From contig CAOSLI010000001.1 of NCBI GenBank assembly GCA_948524275.1, forward strand, positions 248,001 through 312,000: DNA of 64,000 bases. Reading direction: 5' to 3'. Source of the DNA: an uncultured Clostridia bacterium (GTDB taxonomy: Bacteria > Bacillota > Clostridia > TANB77 > CAG-508). Position 1 is the first letter of the stretch. The number at the start of each line of letters is the position of its first letter. Below the pieces are notes generated by a model. It did no database searches. It was not told where the DNA came from and worked only from the letters and a program-made list of their open reading frames with translations. The translations under genes and the position numbers were made by a program. Below, piece after piece: positions 55,704 through 63,898 of this stretch.

Positions 55704-56140
55704 AAAAAGAAATGATATATATAGCATATGGAAGTAATATGAATATAGAACAAATGAAAAGAAGATGTCCTAAAGCAACACCAATAGGAAAAGGAATACT
55801 TAAAGATTACAAACTAGTATTTAAAGGAGTAGCAGATGTAATAAAAAGCACAGGAGATGAAGTACCAATAGCAATATGGAAAATAACAGAAGAATGTGAA
55901 AAAGCACTAGACAGATATGAGGGATTCCCACACCTATATAGAAAAGAATATGTAACAATAGAAGTAAATGGAAAAGAAGAAACAGGAATGGTCTATGTAA
56001 TGAATAGAGGAAATATAGCACCACCAAATTGCTACTACTATAATGTAATACACGAAGGATATAAAGACTTTAAGATAAATAAAAATGCACTAGAAAAAGC
56101 ATACAGGGAAAGTTGTAAATCAATAAGAAATGAAGCATAG
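55700..56140 (+). CDS. Gamma-glutamylcyclotransferase (GGCT/AIG2-like)
   Basis: 146 aa. Y-G-S-N-M-N near residue 10 binds the gamma-glutamyl group, and the catalytic Glu is in D-R-Y-E-G-F-P near 74. It opens gamma-glutamyl amides by forming 5-oxoproline. Partner of the preceding amidoligase. Confidence 0.88.
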   Translation: MKKEMIYIAYGSNMNIEQMKRRCPKATPIGKGILKDYKLVFKGVADVIKSTGDEVPIAIWKITEECEKALDRYEGFPHLYRKEYVTIEVNGKEETGMVYVMNRGNIAPPNCYYYNVIHEGYKDFKINKNALEKAYRESCKSIRNEA

Positions 56141-56142
56141 AA

Positions 56143-56178
56143 AAAAGCAATGGGTACACACGGCCCTATTGCTTTTGA
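56143..56178. terminator. Bidirectional terminator
   Basis: AAAAGCAAT (56143-56151) pairs with ATTGCTTTT (56168-56176), with GGG/CCC extension. Between convergent genes. Confidence 0.8.
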
Positions 56179-56185
56179 GTTAAGC

Positions 56186-56431
56186 TTATTTATTTTTTTC
56201 ATATTGAACATCTTTGAATAATGAGTTATGAAAAAATTCGTATAATTCAATATTAAATGCTTCACAAATATGAAGTAGTGTATCTAACTTTAAGAGTTCT
56301 ACATTACCAAGCATAAAATCATTTAATGTATTAGAAATTCCAGCTAGATTAGTAACTGCATTTATGGTTTTAATATTATTTTCTTTCATTAATTCTAAAA
56401 TTCGTTTTCGTATTGCTTCAGATAATTGCAT
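56186..56431 (-). CDS. XRE-family regulator, 81 aa
   Basis: Helix-turn-helix (N-I-K-T-I-N-A-V-T-N-L-A-G-I-S-N-T-L-N-D-F) and C-terminal F-N-I-E-L-Y-E-F-F. Downstream of the reverse transcriptase pair on the same strand, with its own RBS and a 95-bp spacer; it may control that cassette. Confidence 0.75.
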   Translation of the reverse strand: MQLSEAIRKRILELMKENNIKTINAVTNLAGISNTLNDFMLGNVELLKLDTLLHICEAFNIELYEFFHNSLFKDVQYEKNK

Positions 56432-56525
56432 AATTGCTATACCTCCAAAAAAAGTATAGCAAAGGTATAAATAAAAGGTTTCGAATGCGACCGAAAAAAC
56501 GGATAAAACCGAAATTATAAAATAT

Positions 56526-58595
56526 TTATAATCCGTATTTTTTTAGTATATAATCAAAGAAATGTTCCAATTCATATTTTGCAGAATTAGGTAATTTAGA
56601 AGAAAGAATAGGAGTAGGAATAGATAGTTTTGAACTTTTCTTCTTCTCTCGTTTAAAAACAACCCTTTGCTTATCTAAATATAGTTTTTGGATAGAATAA
56701 CCATTATCAAGCCAACTATTAGAAAAAAGACCTGTTCCCTTTCTGTACCAATAGCATGAGTGCTTATAAGCAGAATCACAGAGTTTAGATTCAAGAATAT
56801 TTTCAATATCTTTGAATTGTAAAGCAAAGGTTTGTTTATTACAATTTGCAAAATACTCAAATAAATTTTCATAAATACTCTTTCGTTTTCGTTGTTTTAT
56901 ATTATTAGTATTTTGGATATCATTAATAATTTGATATACATCAATATCACGCAAATGCATTAAATCAGAGTCAACAAATAGAATTTCATCTTCTATACAA
57001 AATTCATGTACATAAGCCATATTCCTAATAGTTTTATCTTTAGATAATTTTTTAAATATAATCCTACGAGATTGGTCAGGACTAATTTTTTTATCGCAGT
57101 AATAACATTTTCCCTCTTGTCTATCCCATACAGATTTATATTTACCACTAACTTTTAACATCTCTTGAGAATCTAATCTATCCATAAAATAATCAGGATC
57201 AAGAAAAATATTTTTCTTCGTATCAATTTTTTTATGTTCAACTAAAACAACATCCTCTAAATTAATAACTTGAACATTTTTATTTGTTGTTAATGTAAAA
57301 GTCTGTCTACCTAAAGAATCCTTATACCAATATTTGTTTATTAACATTTTAGTGTCTTTTTTTGGATAAATATTCTTCATAAGCTTTAACAAAAGAGCAG
57401 AAACTAAAATATCAATATGCTTAAAAATTTCAGCAGATTCTTCGACACGATGATATGAAGCCCAGCCATGTAACTTTGCATTAATAGACTGAATTAGTTT
57501 TTTTTGTGACCATTTTGTTTCTGGGTTAAGAATTAGATCTTCCAAATCTCTTTCAAAATTGCTAACAGCCTTTTCGGAAGGAATACAATAGACATGACCA
57601 TTGAGCCTACAATAAAAGCGTGACAAAAAGTCGAATCCATTATTAATATGTTCTATATGTGTTTTTTTTGATGATAATTCTAGACCACGAATAGCAAGAA
57701 ATTCTTTAATAGCTTGTAGATATTTTTCCGCTGCTTCTTTTGAACGAGCAGAAATACAAATATCATCAGCGAATCTAACAGCATAACCATCAAGATAATC
57801 AATATGTTCTTTGTCATCTTGTAAATCATAAAGCAATTTTTGAATACCATCTAAAGTCATATTTCCTAACAATGGAGAAATATTACATCCTAAAGAAATG
57901 CCAGTATCAACAGGAAATATTTCATTATTGAAAACAATTCCAGCCTCAATAAATTCCTTTAGAACATGCTTATTCATTGGAATATTATCTAATAACCACT
58001 TATGACTAATAGAATCGTAGCAAGATTTAACATCACATATTAAAAACCATTCTGGAGCATTAGGCTCTTTTAATAAATCCATAATAAGTGAATGAGCATC
58101 TAAAGCGGATCTACCTTTTCGAAAAGCAAAAGATTTTCTATCAGCAGTTGCCTCGGAAATAGGTTCTAGGGCCATTGAATATAAAACCTGCATAGCTCTA
58201 TCATACATTGACGGAATACCAATTCTTCGTTCTTTACTTGAGCGTGCATCATTTATTACAAACCTTTTGAATGGTTTGGATTTATAATTGTAAGGTGTTA
58301 AAGAAATAGCAGCTCTCATTTTATCCGAAGCTTTTATCCAGCGAACATTGTCTATACCTGGGGAAGATTTTAAGACTTCAGAAACTTTGTGAACTGCTAA
58401 TGCTTTTGCCTCAATAGAAGAAACAATACGAATACTTAATTTTTTGACTTGGTCCTGCTTACTTTTAAATGCAGCAATAGAAAGGAGCTTTTGCCACTTT
58501 AGGATTTTTTCTTCTGCAGAATTCCAATCAAAGGAATTCCACATATCTGCTAAAGTTTCATCTGGAAAATTAATTGTATTTGATGTTATTCTCAT
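56526..58595 (-). CDS. Group II-like reverse transcriptase with HNH-like C-terminal segment
   Basis: 689 aa. RT blocks: R-R-I-G-I-P-S-M-Y-D-R-A near residue 125, F-L-I-C-D-V-K-S-C-Y-D near 185, the catalytic R-F-A-D-D near 275 (F instead of the usual Y), then a thumb/maturase-like region (S-Q-K-K-L-I-Q-S-I-N-A-K-L-H-G-W-A-S-Y-H). Near 497 C-Y-Y-C-D-K...H-E-F-C resembles an HNH/zinc segment. No group II intron RNA (domain V) is evident around it. Its start overlaps the stop of the ExoIII-like gene by 4 nt (ATGA), so the two are coupled. Probably a phage-borne cargo system, perhaps antiphage. Confidence 0.85.
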   Translation of the reverse strand: MRITSNTINFPDETLADMWNSFDWNSAEEKILKWQKLLSIAAFKSKQDQVKKLSIRIVSSIEAKALAVHKVSEVLKSSPGIDNVRWIKASDKMRAAISLTPYNYKSKPFKRFVINDARSSKERRIGIPSMYDRAMQVLYSMALEPISEATADRKSFAFRKGRSALDAHSLIMDLLKEPNAPEWFLICDVKSCYDSISHKWLLDNIPMNKHVLKEFIEAGIVFNNEIFPVDTGISLGCNISPLLGNMTLDGIQKLLYDLQDDKEHIDYLDGYAVRFADDICISARSKEAAEKYLQAIKEFLAIRGLELSSKKTHIEHINNGFDFLSRFYCRLNGHVYCIPSEKAVSNFERDLEDLILNPETKWSQKKLIQSINAKLHGWASYHRVEESAEIFKHIDILVSALLLKLMKNIYPKKDTKMLINKYWYKDSLGRQTFTLTTNKNVQVINLEDVVLVEHKKIDTKKNIFLDPDYFMDRLDSQEMLKVSGKYKSVWDRQEGKCYYCDKKISPDQSRRIIFKKLSKDKTIRNMAYVHEFCIEDEILFVDSDLMHLRDIDVYQIINDIQNTNNIKQRKRKSIYENLFEYFANCNKQTFALQFKDIENILESKLCDSAYKHSCYWYRKGTGLFSNSWLDNGYSIQKLYLDKQRVVFKREKKKSSKLSIPTPILSSKLPNSAKYELEHFFDYILKKYGL

Positions 58596-59350
58596 AAATC
58601 CACCTCCAAAATATTAATATCTAAACTGATAGGACAGTGGTCAGAACAATCAACTTGTGAGTGTATATGTGCATCCAGAATTTTATCTTCTAAAAAATCA
58701 GATACTAAAAAATAATCTAGTCGCCAACCAATATTGTTTGCTTTTGAGTCTTTACCAACATTCCACCAAGTAAAGGAATTACCTACATTAGGATAAAAAT
58801 ATCTATAAGAATCAATGAAACCAACATTAAGTAAATTTTCAAATTCAATTCTTTGGTCATCAATAAATTCTAAAGAAGAAGTGATAGAATGGCACACATC
58901 TAATTCAGAAAAAGCAATGTTAAAATCGCCACATATTATAACAGGTTTTATATTATTCAAATTAGAAATATAATCAATAAATAACTCATCCCATTCCATT
59001 CTGTAATTAATGCGAGATATACCCAATTGAGAGTTAGGAACATATACAGTTACAAGAAAAAACGAATTATATTCAAGTGTAATGATTCGTCCTTCAACAT
59101 CAAAGTCATCATTTCCAATGTTATAAGAAACAGATAGAGGCTTGTGTTTTGTGAATATGGCGGTACCAGAATATCCTTTCTTTGAACAGAAATTCCAAAA
59201 TTGATAATATCCAGGTAATGAAGGTAAGACTTCTTGATATTTTGTTTCTTGAATACAGAAAAAGTCCGCATCAGAAGAATTAAAAAATGAAAAAAATCCT
59301 TTTTCAATACATGAATTTAATCCATTTACATTCCATGAATACATTTTCAT
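58592..59350 (-). CDS. Exonuclease III/EEP-family nuclease partnered with the RT
   Basis: 252 aa. S-W-N-V-N-G near residue 5, I-Q-E-T-K near 34, C-G-D-F-N near 143 and S-D-H-C-P-I near 235 are the metal and catalytic motifs of ExoIII. Also R-L-D-Y-F near 215. First gene of the leftward pair, with AAGGAGG upstream. The RT coupling suggests it trims nucleic acid made or primed by the RT. Confidence 0.92.
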   Translation of the reverse strand: MKMYSWNVNGLNSCIEKGFFSFFNSSDADFFCIQETKYQEVLPSLPGYYQFWNFCSKKGYSGTAIFTKHKPLSVSYNIGNDDFDVEGRIITLEYNSFFLVTVYVPNSQLGISRINYRMEWDELFIDYISNLNNIKPVIICGDFNIAFSELDVCHSITSSLEFIDDQRIEFENLLNVGFIDSYRYFYPNVGNSFTWWNVGKDSKANNIGWRLDYFLVSDFLEDKILDAHIHSQVDCSDHCPISLDINILEVDL

Positions 59351-59371
59351 AGTAAAATACCTCCTTTTAAA

Positions 59372-59402
59372 CTTTGTACTAAATTGTACTAATTTGTACT
59401 AG
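59372..59402 (-). promoter_or_regulatory. Three 10-bp direct repeats before the nuclease-RT pair
   Basis: wTTGTACTA at 59373-59381, 59383-59391 and 59393-59401, spaced exactly one helical turn, between the minus-strand ribosome site and a TATAAT-like box at about 59411-59416. Likely an operator. Confidence 0.6.
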
Positions 59403-59456
59403 TTTATCATTATAAAAAAAATTCGGCAACAACCGAAACTTTTTTTACAAAAACTA

Positions 59457-59485
59457 TTGACCTTTTAGAAATTTATTTATATAAT
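59457..59485 (+). promoter_or_regulatory. Phage right-end promoter reading toward the pilin-like gene
   Basis: TTGACC 59457-59462, 17-bp spacer, TATAAT 59480-59485, then an operator-like TACAAAAGAAAA at 59503. Confidence 0.7.
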
Positions 59486-59840
59486 TTTATGGAAAGAAGC
59501 GATACAAAAGAAAAGGGGAGGGACTAATGATAACAAATAGCCTAAAAGCCTTGCGAGAGTATATATATATATATATATATATCGGCACTTTAATACCTAT
59601 GAGGGAATAAAATTAAATTTTAAACCTAATGTATATTATAGGTATATTGTTCGTATATTACGAGCAAAGATTTACAATAATTTATAGTGATTTTGGAAAG
59701 AATACACTATAGCACGAATTAGTTTTTAAAATAAAAAAAATAACAAGTACAAAAATGTTTTGTACAAATAAAAACCAGCAGTTCCAACGATTTGTGGAAT
59801 TACTGGAATAGGTTATAAAAAATACAAAGGAGTTGAAAAA
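59486..59840 (+). other. Right-end leader region with TA repeat and inverted repeats
   Basis: Gene-poor stretch. It holds a 27-aa frame at 59527-59610 (M-I-T-N-S-L-K-A-L-R-E then Tyr-Ile repeats from an 11-unit AT run), which looks like a broken XRE start. It also has a perfect repeat GTACAAAA-ATG-TTTTGTAC at 59747-59765, and a hairpin CCAGCAGTTCC/GGAATTACTGG at 59775-59806. Confidence 0.5.
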
Positions 59841-61532
59841 ATGAATAGAAATAGACAAGAAAAAGGTATAACTTTAATTGCGTTAGTAATAACAATAATA
59901 ATACTTTTAATATTAGCAGGAGTAACATTAAACGTAGCGTTAGGAGATAATGGGTTATTTCAGAAATCAAAGGAGGCTGTAGAAAAATCAAAACAAGCAG
60001 CATTAGATGAGGAAATGAAATTATTTCAAGCACAATTAGCTTTTGAGAATTTAGATGATTTAAAAAGCTCAATGATTTCAAGTGGAGCAATAAATCAAGA
60101 AGAGATAGAAGAAAAAGGAATAGCACCAATAAATAAAAGTGATAAATTATTAGCAATAAGTGATGCAAAGGGATTAAGAGAATTAAGTAAGAATGTAAAA
60201 GCAGGAAATGATTATAATGGAATAGCAATATATTTATTAAATGATATAAATATGGGAGCAACATTCAATACGGATACAGGTGAACTACTTACAGGAGAAA
60301 GTTTTGAACCAATAGGAGATAGTAATTCAACTATTGAAACAGAAAGTCAGGATGGTTCAAAAAAGACTGAATTTAATGGGAAATTTTTAGGACTAAATCA
60401 TACAATAAGTAATTTATATATAAAAGAAGAGGAAGAAAACACATATGGTACTGCATTATTTGGATATGTCGGACAAAATGGTGCTGTTCAAGACTTAACA
60501 ATAAAAGATTCATATATAAGTGGAAACTTTGAAACAGGAGCAATAGTTGGTAGAAATAGAGGAACAGTAAGTAATTGCACAAATTTAGCCAATATTAAAG
60601 GAAACAAATTAACTGGTGGTATAAGTGGAAGAAATGTAGGAACACTAGAAAAATGTATAAACAGAGGAAAAATTGAAGGATTTTATCAAACTGGTGGAGT
60701 TTCTGGAAATTATGATTTATTTGATAAACAAGTAAAGATTACCAATTGTTTAAATTATGGTAGCGTTGCGGGAGAGCAAATCCATACGGGTGGGATCGTT
60801 GGGGGTGCTTTTTCAAGTAATACATCTAATGATATTATAATTGATAATTGCAAAAACTATGGGGAAGTATCATCAAGTGGTAATTATTGTGGTGGTATTG
60901 CCGGAAATTTCACTGCAATGAAGATAGAAAAATGTAGTAATTATGGAACTATATTTTTTACTTCAAAGTCTAAAGGATGGGGTCTTGGAGGAATAACAGG
61001 ATATGCTCAATCAACACAACATGATATATATATAAGTGATTGTCATAATGAGGGAAAAATATGGATTGATAATACTGGAGATAATATTGCTAGTCAAGCA
61101 GGAGGTATAATTGGAAATGGTGGAAATGCCAAAATTCAGAACTGTTATAACATAGGAGATGTAACTATTGAAAAAGCTGCTAAAGATGACGCTACAGTAG
61201 GTGGAATTGCAGGATTTGCAGGTGAATCATCAATAAGTAATTGTTATAATATAGGTAATTTGACAGCTAACTCTAATAGAATATGTTGTGGAATATGCAT
61301 AGCTACAAAGAAACCACAAGATATAAAAAATAATTATTGGCTTGATACATGTGGTGCAACAAACGGAAAAAATGAATATGGTGTGCCTAATAGTAATTCA
61401 AACGAAGGAGCAGAACCAAAAACAAGTGATGAATTAAAATCTTTAGCAAGTATACTTGGAAATGCATATGCACAAAGCGACACAATAAATAATGGTTATC
61501 CATATTTGAAAAATAATGTACCAACAAAATAA
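59841..61532 (+). CDS. Pilin-like surface protein with GLUG-type repeats
   Basis: 563 aa. N-terminus E-K-G-I-T-L-I-A-L-V-I-T is a class III (prepilin) signal with one membrane helix. The body has many G-G-I-x-G...C-x-N-x-G turns (GLUG-like, residues 195-490). The first six codons and the promoter come from the phage; the rest is the host gene cut at 15,628. The phage thus rebuilds an open gene with a new start (M-N-R-N-R-Q instead of M-K-G-K-L-K-G-T). Confidence 0.85.
   Translation: MNRNRQEKGITLIALVITIIILLILAGVTLNVALGDNGLFQKSKEAVEKSKQAALDEEMKLFQAQLAFENLDDLKSSMISSGAINQEEIEEKGIAPINKSDKLLAISDAKGLRELSKNVKAGNDYNGIAIYLLNDINMGATFNTDTGELLTGESFEPIGDSNSTIETESQDGSKKTEFNGKFLGLNHTISNLYIKEEEENTYGTALFGYVGQNGAVQDLTIKDSYISGNFETGAIVGRNRGTVSNCTNLANIKGNKLTGGISGRNVGTLEKCINRGKIEGFYQTGGVSGNYDLFDKQVKITNCLNYGSVAGEQIHTGGIVGGAFSSNTSNDIIIDNCKNYGEVSSSGNYCGGIAGNFTAMKIEKCSNYGTIFFTSKSKGWGLGGITGYAQSTQHDIYISDCHNEGKIWIDNTGDNIASQAGGIIGNGGNAKIQNCYNIGDVTIEKAAKDDATVGGIAGFAGESSISNCYNIGNLTANSNRICCGICIATKKPQDIKNNYWLDTCGATNGKNEYGVPNSNSNEGAEPKTSDELKSLASILGNAYAQSDTINNGYPYLKNNVPTK
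59861..59895 (+). repeat. attR core, 35 bp
   Basis: Partner of 15651-15685, with one mismatch at 59879. Lies in codons 7-18 of the pilin-like gene. Confidence 0.88.
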
Positions 61533-61575
61533 TTGTAGTATAGAAAATTATGTATAATAAATAGCAAAATTAGGT

Positions 61576-61613
61576 AAACTACCACGGGAGGTATTCCAAG
61601 TGGTAGTTTTTTT
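61576..61613 (+). terminator. Hairpin that also holds the DUF2953 start
   Basis: AAACTACCAC (61576-61585) pairs with GTGGTAGTTT (61600-61609), then TTTT. The loop carries GGGAGG, and the GTG of the next gene is in the 3' arm. Confidence 0.7.
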
Positions 61614-62334
61614 GTGTAATATTATTTTGATTTTTATGATAATTATAGCAATTCTATTAGTATGTTCTATAAGAATAAAATTAGTCAATTTGGAAATAAA
61701 AAATTATGAAGCATTAAATGATATAGTTAAAGAAACAATAAAGAAAGAGTATGCAGATATATTAAATTATATTGACTTTACAGCAAAATTTCAGCTTTGT
61801 TTATTTGATAAAATACCAATTATAAGCATTACAATAACAAACATGAGATTAAAAAATATTCTTCAAAAGCTAGTTGCCAAACAAATGGAAAAGGAAGTTA
61901 AGCTTAGGCAAAAGTTATATAGAAAGTTTTATAATGATAGTATAAATGTGAAAAACAATAATTCATGCAAAAATGAATTGGAAGTAGAAAATGAGATGCT
62001 TCAAAATGAAGGAATAAACCAAGATGCAAGGATAGAAGAATATGTAAAAATAAAGAAAGATTATGAAAAATTAAAACAAAGTGAGTTTGTAGAAAAAATT
62101 TTAGATAAAATTAGAATAGAGGAACTAGAACTATGGCTTGATCTAGGAACAGAGAACGCATCATTTACAGCAATATTAGTATCGGTTATAAACATTGCAA
62201 TATCAGTAATATTCCCTTTATTTATCCCAATAGTAAATGGAGAAAAAATTAAATATCAAGTGACACCAATATATTTAAGAGGGCATGCTTTTAATTTAAA
62301 GACATCAATGCAAATTACTATTCCAATAATATGA
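61600..62334 (+). CDS. DUF2953 family protein (YtfI-like)
   Basis: 244 aa. GTG 61600 with GGGAGG in the preceding loop; ATG 61636 is possible but has no RBS. N-terminal membrane helix, S-I-R-I-K-L near 23, and C-terminal Y-L-R-G-H-A-F near 225. DUF2953 proteins are usually next to ytfJ, as here, and are linked with sporulation. Confidence 0.75.
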   Translation: MVVFLCNIILIFMIIIAILLVCSIRIKLVNLEIKNYEALNDIVKETIKKEYADILNYIDFTAKFQLCLFDKIPIISITITNMRLKNILQKLVAKQMEKEVKLRQKLYRKFYNDSINVKNNNSCKNELEVENEMLQNEGINQDARIEEYVKIKKDYEKLKQSEFVEKILDKIRIEELELWLDLGTENASFTAILVSVINIAISVIFPLFIPIVNGEKIKYQVTPIYLRGHAFNLKTSMQITIPII

Positions 62335-62396
62335 ATAAAAGTAAATAAAAGGTAAATAATAAAAGAAATTAAATATTAAAGGAGAGTGCAAAAAAT

Positions 62397-63008
62397 ATGA
62401 ATGATTATCCAATAGAAGGGTTAATGAATAGTGCGATGAATTCAATTAAGGAGATGATTGATGTTGATACGATTATAGGAGAGCCAATTGAGACTTCTAG
62501 TAATGTAGTAATCATACCAGTGTCAAGAGTAAACTTTGGATTTGCAGCAGGAGGAAGTGAATTTAGGACTAAGTCAAATGTTAAGACGAAAGAAGAGAAA
62601 GAAGAAAAAGAAGAAACAGATAAAAAGAGGCTTCCTTTTGGTGGAGGTTCTGGTGCAGGAGTAAGTATTAGTCCAATAGCGTTTATAGTAGTGCAAGAAT
62701 CAGGAGTAAAATTACTTCCAGTTGAACACACATCAGCCGTGGACAAATTGTTAGATTTAGTACCAGATTTAATAGATAAAACAACACAAATTATGGATAA
62801 GAAATTAAAGAAAATGGAGAAAGATTCCCCAGAAAGTATTGTTGTAAAGGTAAGTGAAGGTGGCAATAGCAACAAGCCAATGCAAAATGCAAATGATAAT
62901 AAAAATGTAAATAGCACAAGCAAAAACAAAACTAATAATGAACCTTCAACAGTTGTAAAAGTTGAATCTAAGCCATATGACATAGAATATGATGAAACTG
63001 ATATGTAA
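62397..63008 (+). CDS. ytfJ: Sporulation protein YtfJ/GerW family
   Basis: 203 aa. D-T-I-I-G-E-P-I, V-S-R-V-N-F-G-F-A-A-G-G near residue 42 and G-G-G-S-G-A-G-V-S-I-S-P near 78 are family signatures. In Bacillus GerW is needed for L-alanine germination. The Asn/Lys-rich tail is longer than usual. Confidence 0.92.
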   Translation: MNDYPIEGLMNSAMNSIKEMIDVDTIIGEPIETSSNVVIIPVSRVNFGFAAGGSEFRTKSNVKTKEEKEEKEETDKKRLPFGGGSGAGVSISPIAFIVVQESGVKLLPVEHTSAVDKLLDLVPDLIDKTTQIMDKKLKKMEKDSPESIVVKVSEGGNSNKPMQNANDNKNVNSTSKNKTNNEPSTVVKVESKPYDIEYDETDM

Positions 63009-63063
63009 ATTAACTTGACTTTTCTAAGCACTATGTGTAAAATGCTGACATAAGAGGTAAGTT

Positions 63064-63474
63064 ATGTTTTATGAATTTGAAGTAATAGGTGATATAATTG
63101 GAAAAGAAAGACCAAGAGTTAATAGTTATACTGGCATGATATATACTCCTAATAGAACTAAAGACTATGAAATGTTAATTAAACAGTATTTTAGAATAAA
63201 ATATCCAAATCATAGAGAGCTAGAAGGTAGACTTTCTGTTGAGATTATTGCTTATATGCGAATACCAAAAAATACTAGCAAGAAAAAGGCAGAAGAAATG
63301 CTAAATGGAAATGTGTCACCAACAAGAAAACCAGACATAGACAATATTGCAAAATCTGCCTTAGATGCTATGAATAAGTTTGTGTTTAAAGATGATAATC
63401 AAATAAGCAAGATGAAAATAGAAAAGAAATATGGAGAAATTGAAAAAATTTATATAAAAGTAGAAGAATATTGA
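63064..63474 (+). CDS. RusA-family Holliday junction resolvase
   Basis: 136 aa. G-K-E-R-P-R near residue 13 and K-P-D-I-D-N...L-D-A-M-N...D-D-N-Q near 97-118 hold the catalytic Asp residues of RusA. Usually phage-borne, but this lies outside the att sites among host genes; it may be a relic or a domesticated copy. Confidence 0.88.
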   Translation: MFYEFEVIGDIIGKERPRVNSYTGMIYTPNRTKDYEMLIKQYFRIKYPNHRELEGRLSVEIIAYMRIPKNTSKKKAEEMLNGNVSPTRKPDIDNIAKSALDAMNKFVFKDDNQISKMKIEKKYGEIEKIYIKVEEY

Positions 63475-63550
63475 TAATAAACCTTGATTTTTTTTAACAT
63501 ATATGTTAATATAAATAATGTTATTTTATTAATATTAGGAGAGTGTAAAG

Positions 63551-63802
63551 ATGACAGCATTTAAATATATATTATTAACAGTATACATAATAGTATGCAT
63601 AGCATTGATTATAATCACAACATTTCAGTCAAAGGATAGTAGCAATTCTGCAGAAGATACTTATGAAAATCCAAGAGCTAATAAGTATTTTGAAAAAAAT
63701 AGAGGAAGAACTAAGACTGGAAAAGCTCAAAAGAACACAATTATACTAGGAACAATATTTGCAATACTTAGTGTTGTTACAGTAATTGTATTTGTTATAT
63801 AA
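63551..63802 (+). CDS. secG: Preprotein translocase subunit SecG
   Basis: 83 aa. Two membrane helices (residues 4-24 and 62-82) with a polar loop (F-Q-S-K-D-S-S...N-R-G-R-T-K). TTAGGAGAG upstream. secG before rnr is the standard Firmicute order. Confidence 0.88.
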   Translation: MTAFKYILLTVYIIVCIALIIITTFQSKDSSNSAEDTYENPRANKYFEKNRGRTKTGKAQKNTIILGTIFAILSVVTVIVFVI

Positions 63803-63816
63803 TGATGATTAATGAG

Positions 63817-63843
63817 GATGTATATTTTTATATACATCTTTTT
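63817..63843 (+). terminator. Terminator after secG
   Basis: GATGTATAT (63817-63825) pairs with ATATACATC (63830-63838), then TTTTTC. Confidence 0.8.
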
Positions 63844-63898
63844 CTTATAGAATTAAAACGATATTTTAAGGGAAAAATAAAATAGAGAAAGGAATAAA

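Larger units (their letters stand above)
15686..59860. mobile_element. Siphovirus prophage of about 44 kb
   Basis: Bounded by attL and attR, with a tyrosine integrase at the left end. It holds a complete module order: lysogeny, replication, P27/HK97-type packaging, HK97-type head, long non-contractile tail (Dit, Tal, tape measure of about 1260 aa), holin and endolysin, plus accessory genes. No essential structural module is missing once the CGG frame breaks are read as recoding, so the phage may be active. Confidence 0.93.

Noticed and set aside
56526..59350. Group II intron carrying the RT
   Set aside because: No domain V/VI-like sequence and no intron ends; the RT is coupled to an ExoIII gene instead.
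59557..59582. TA-repeat ORF (59527-59610) as a real gene
   Set aside because: The middle is encoded by a simple AT run; the product has no credible fold beyond its first ten residues.
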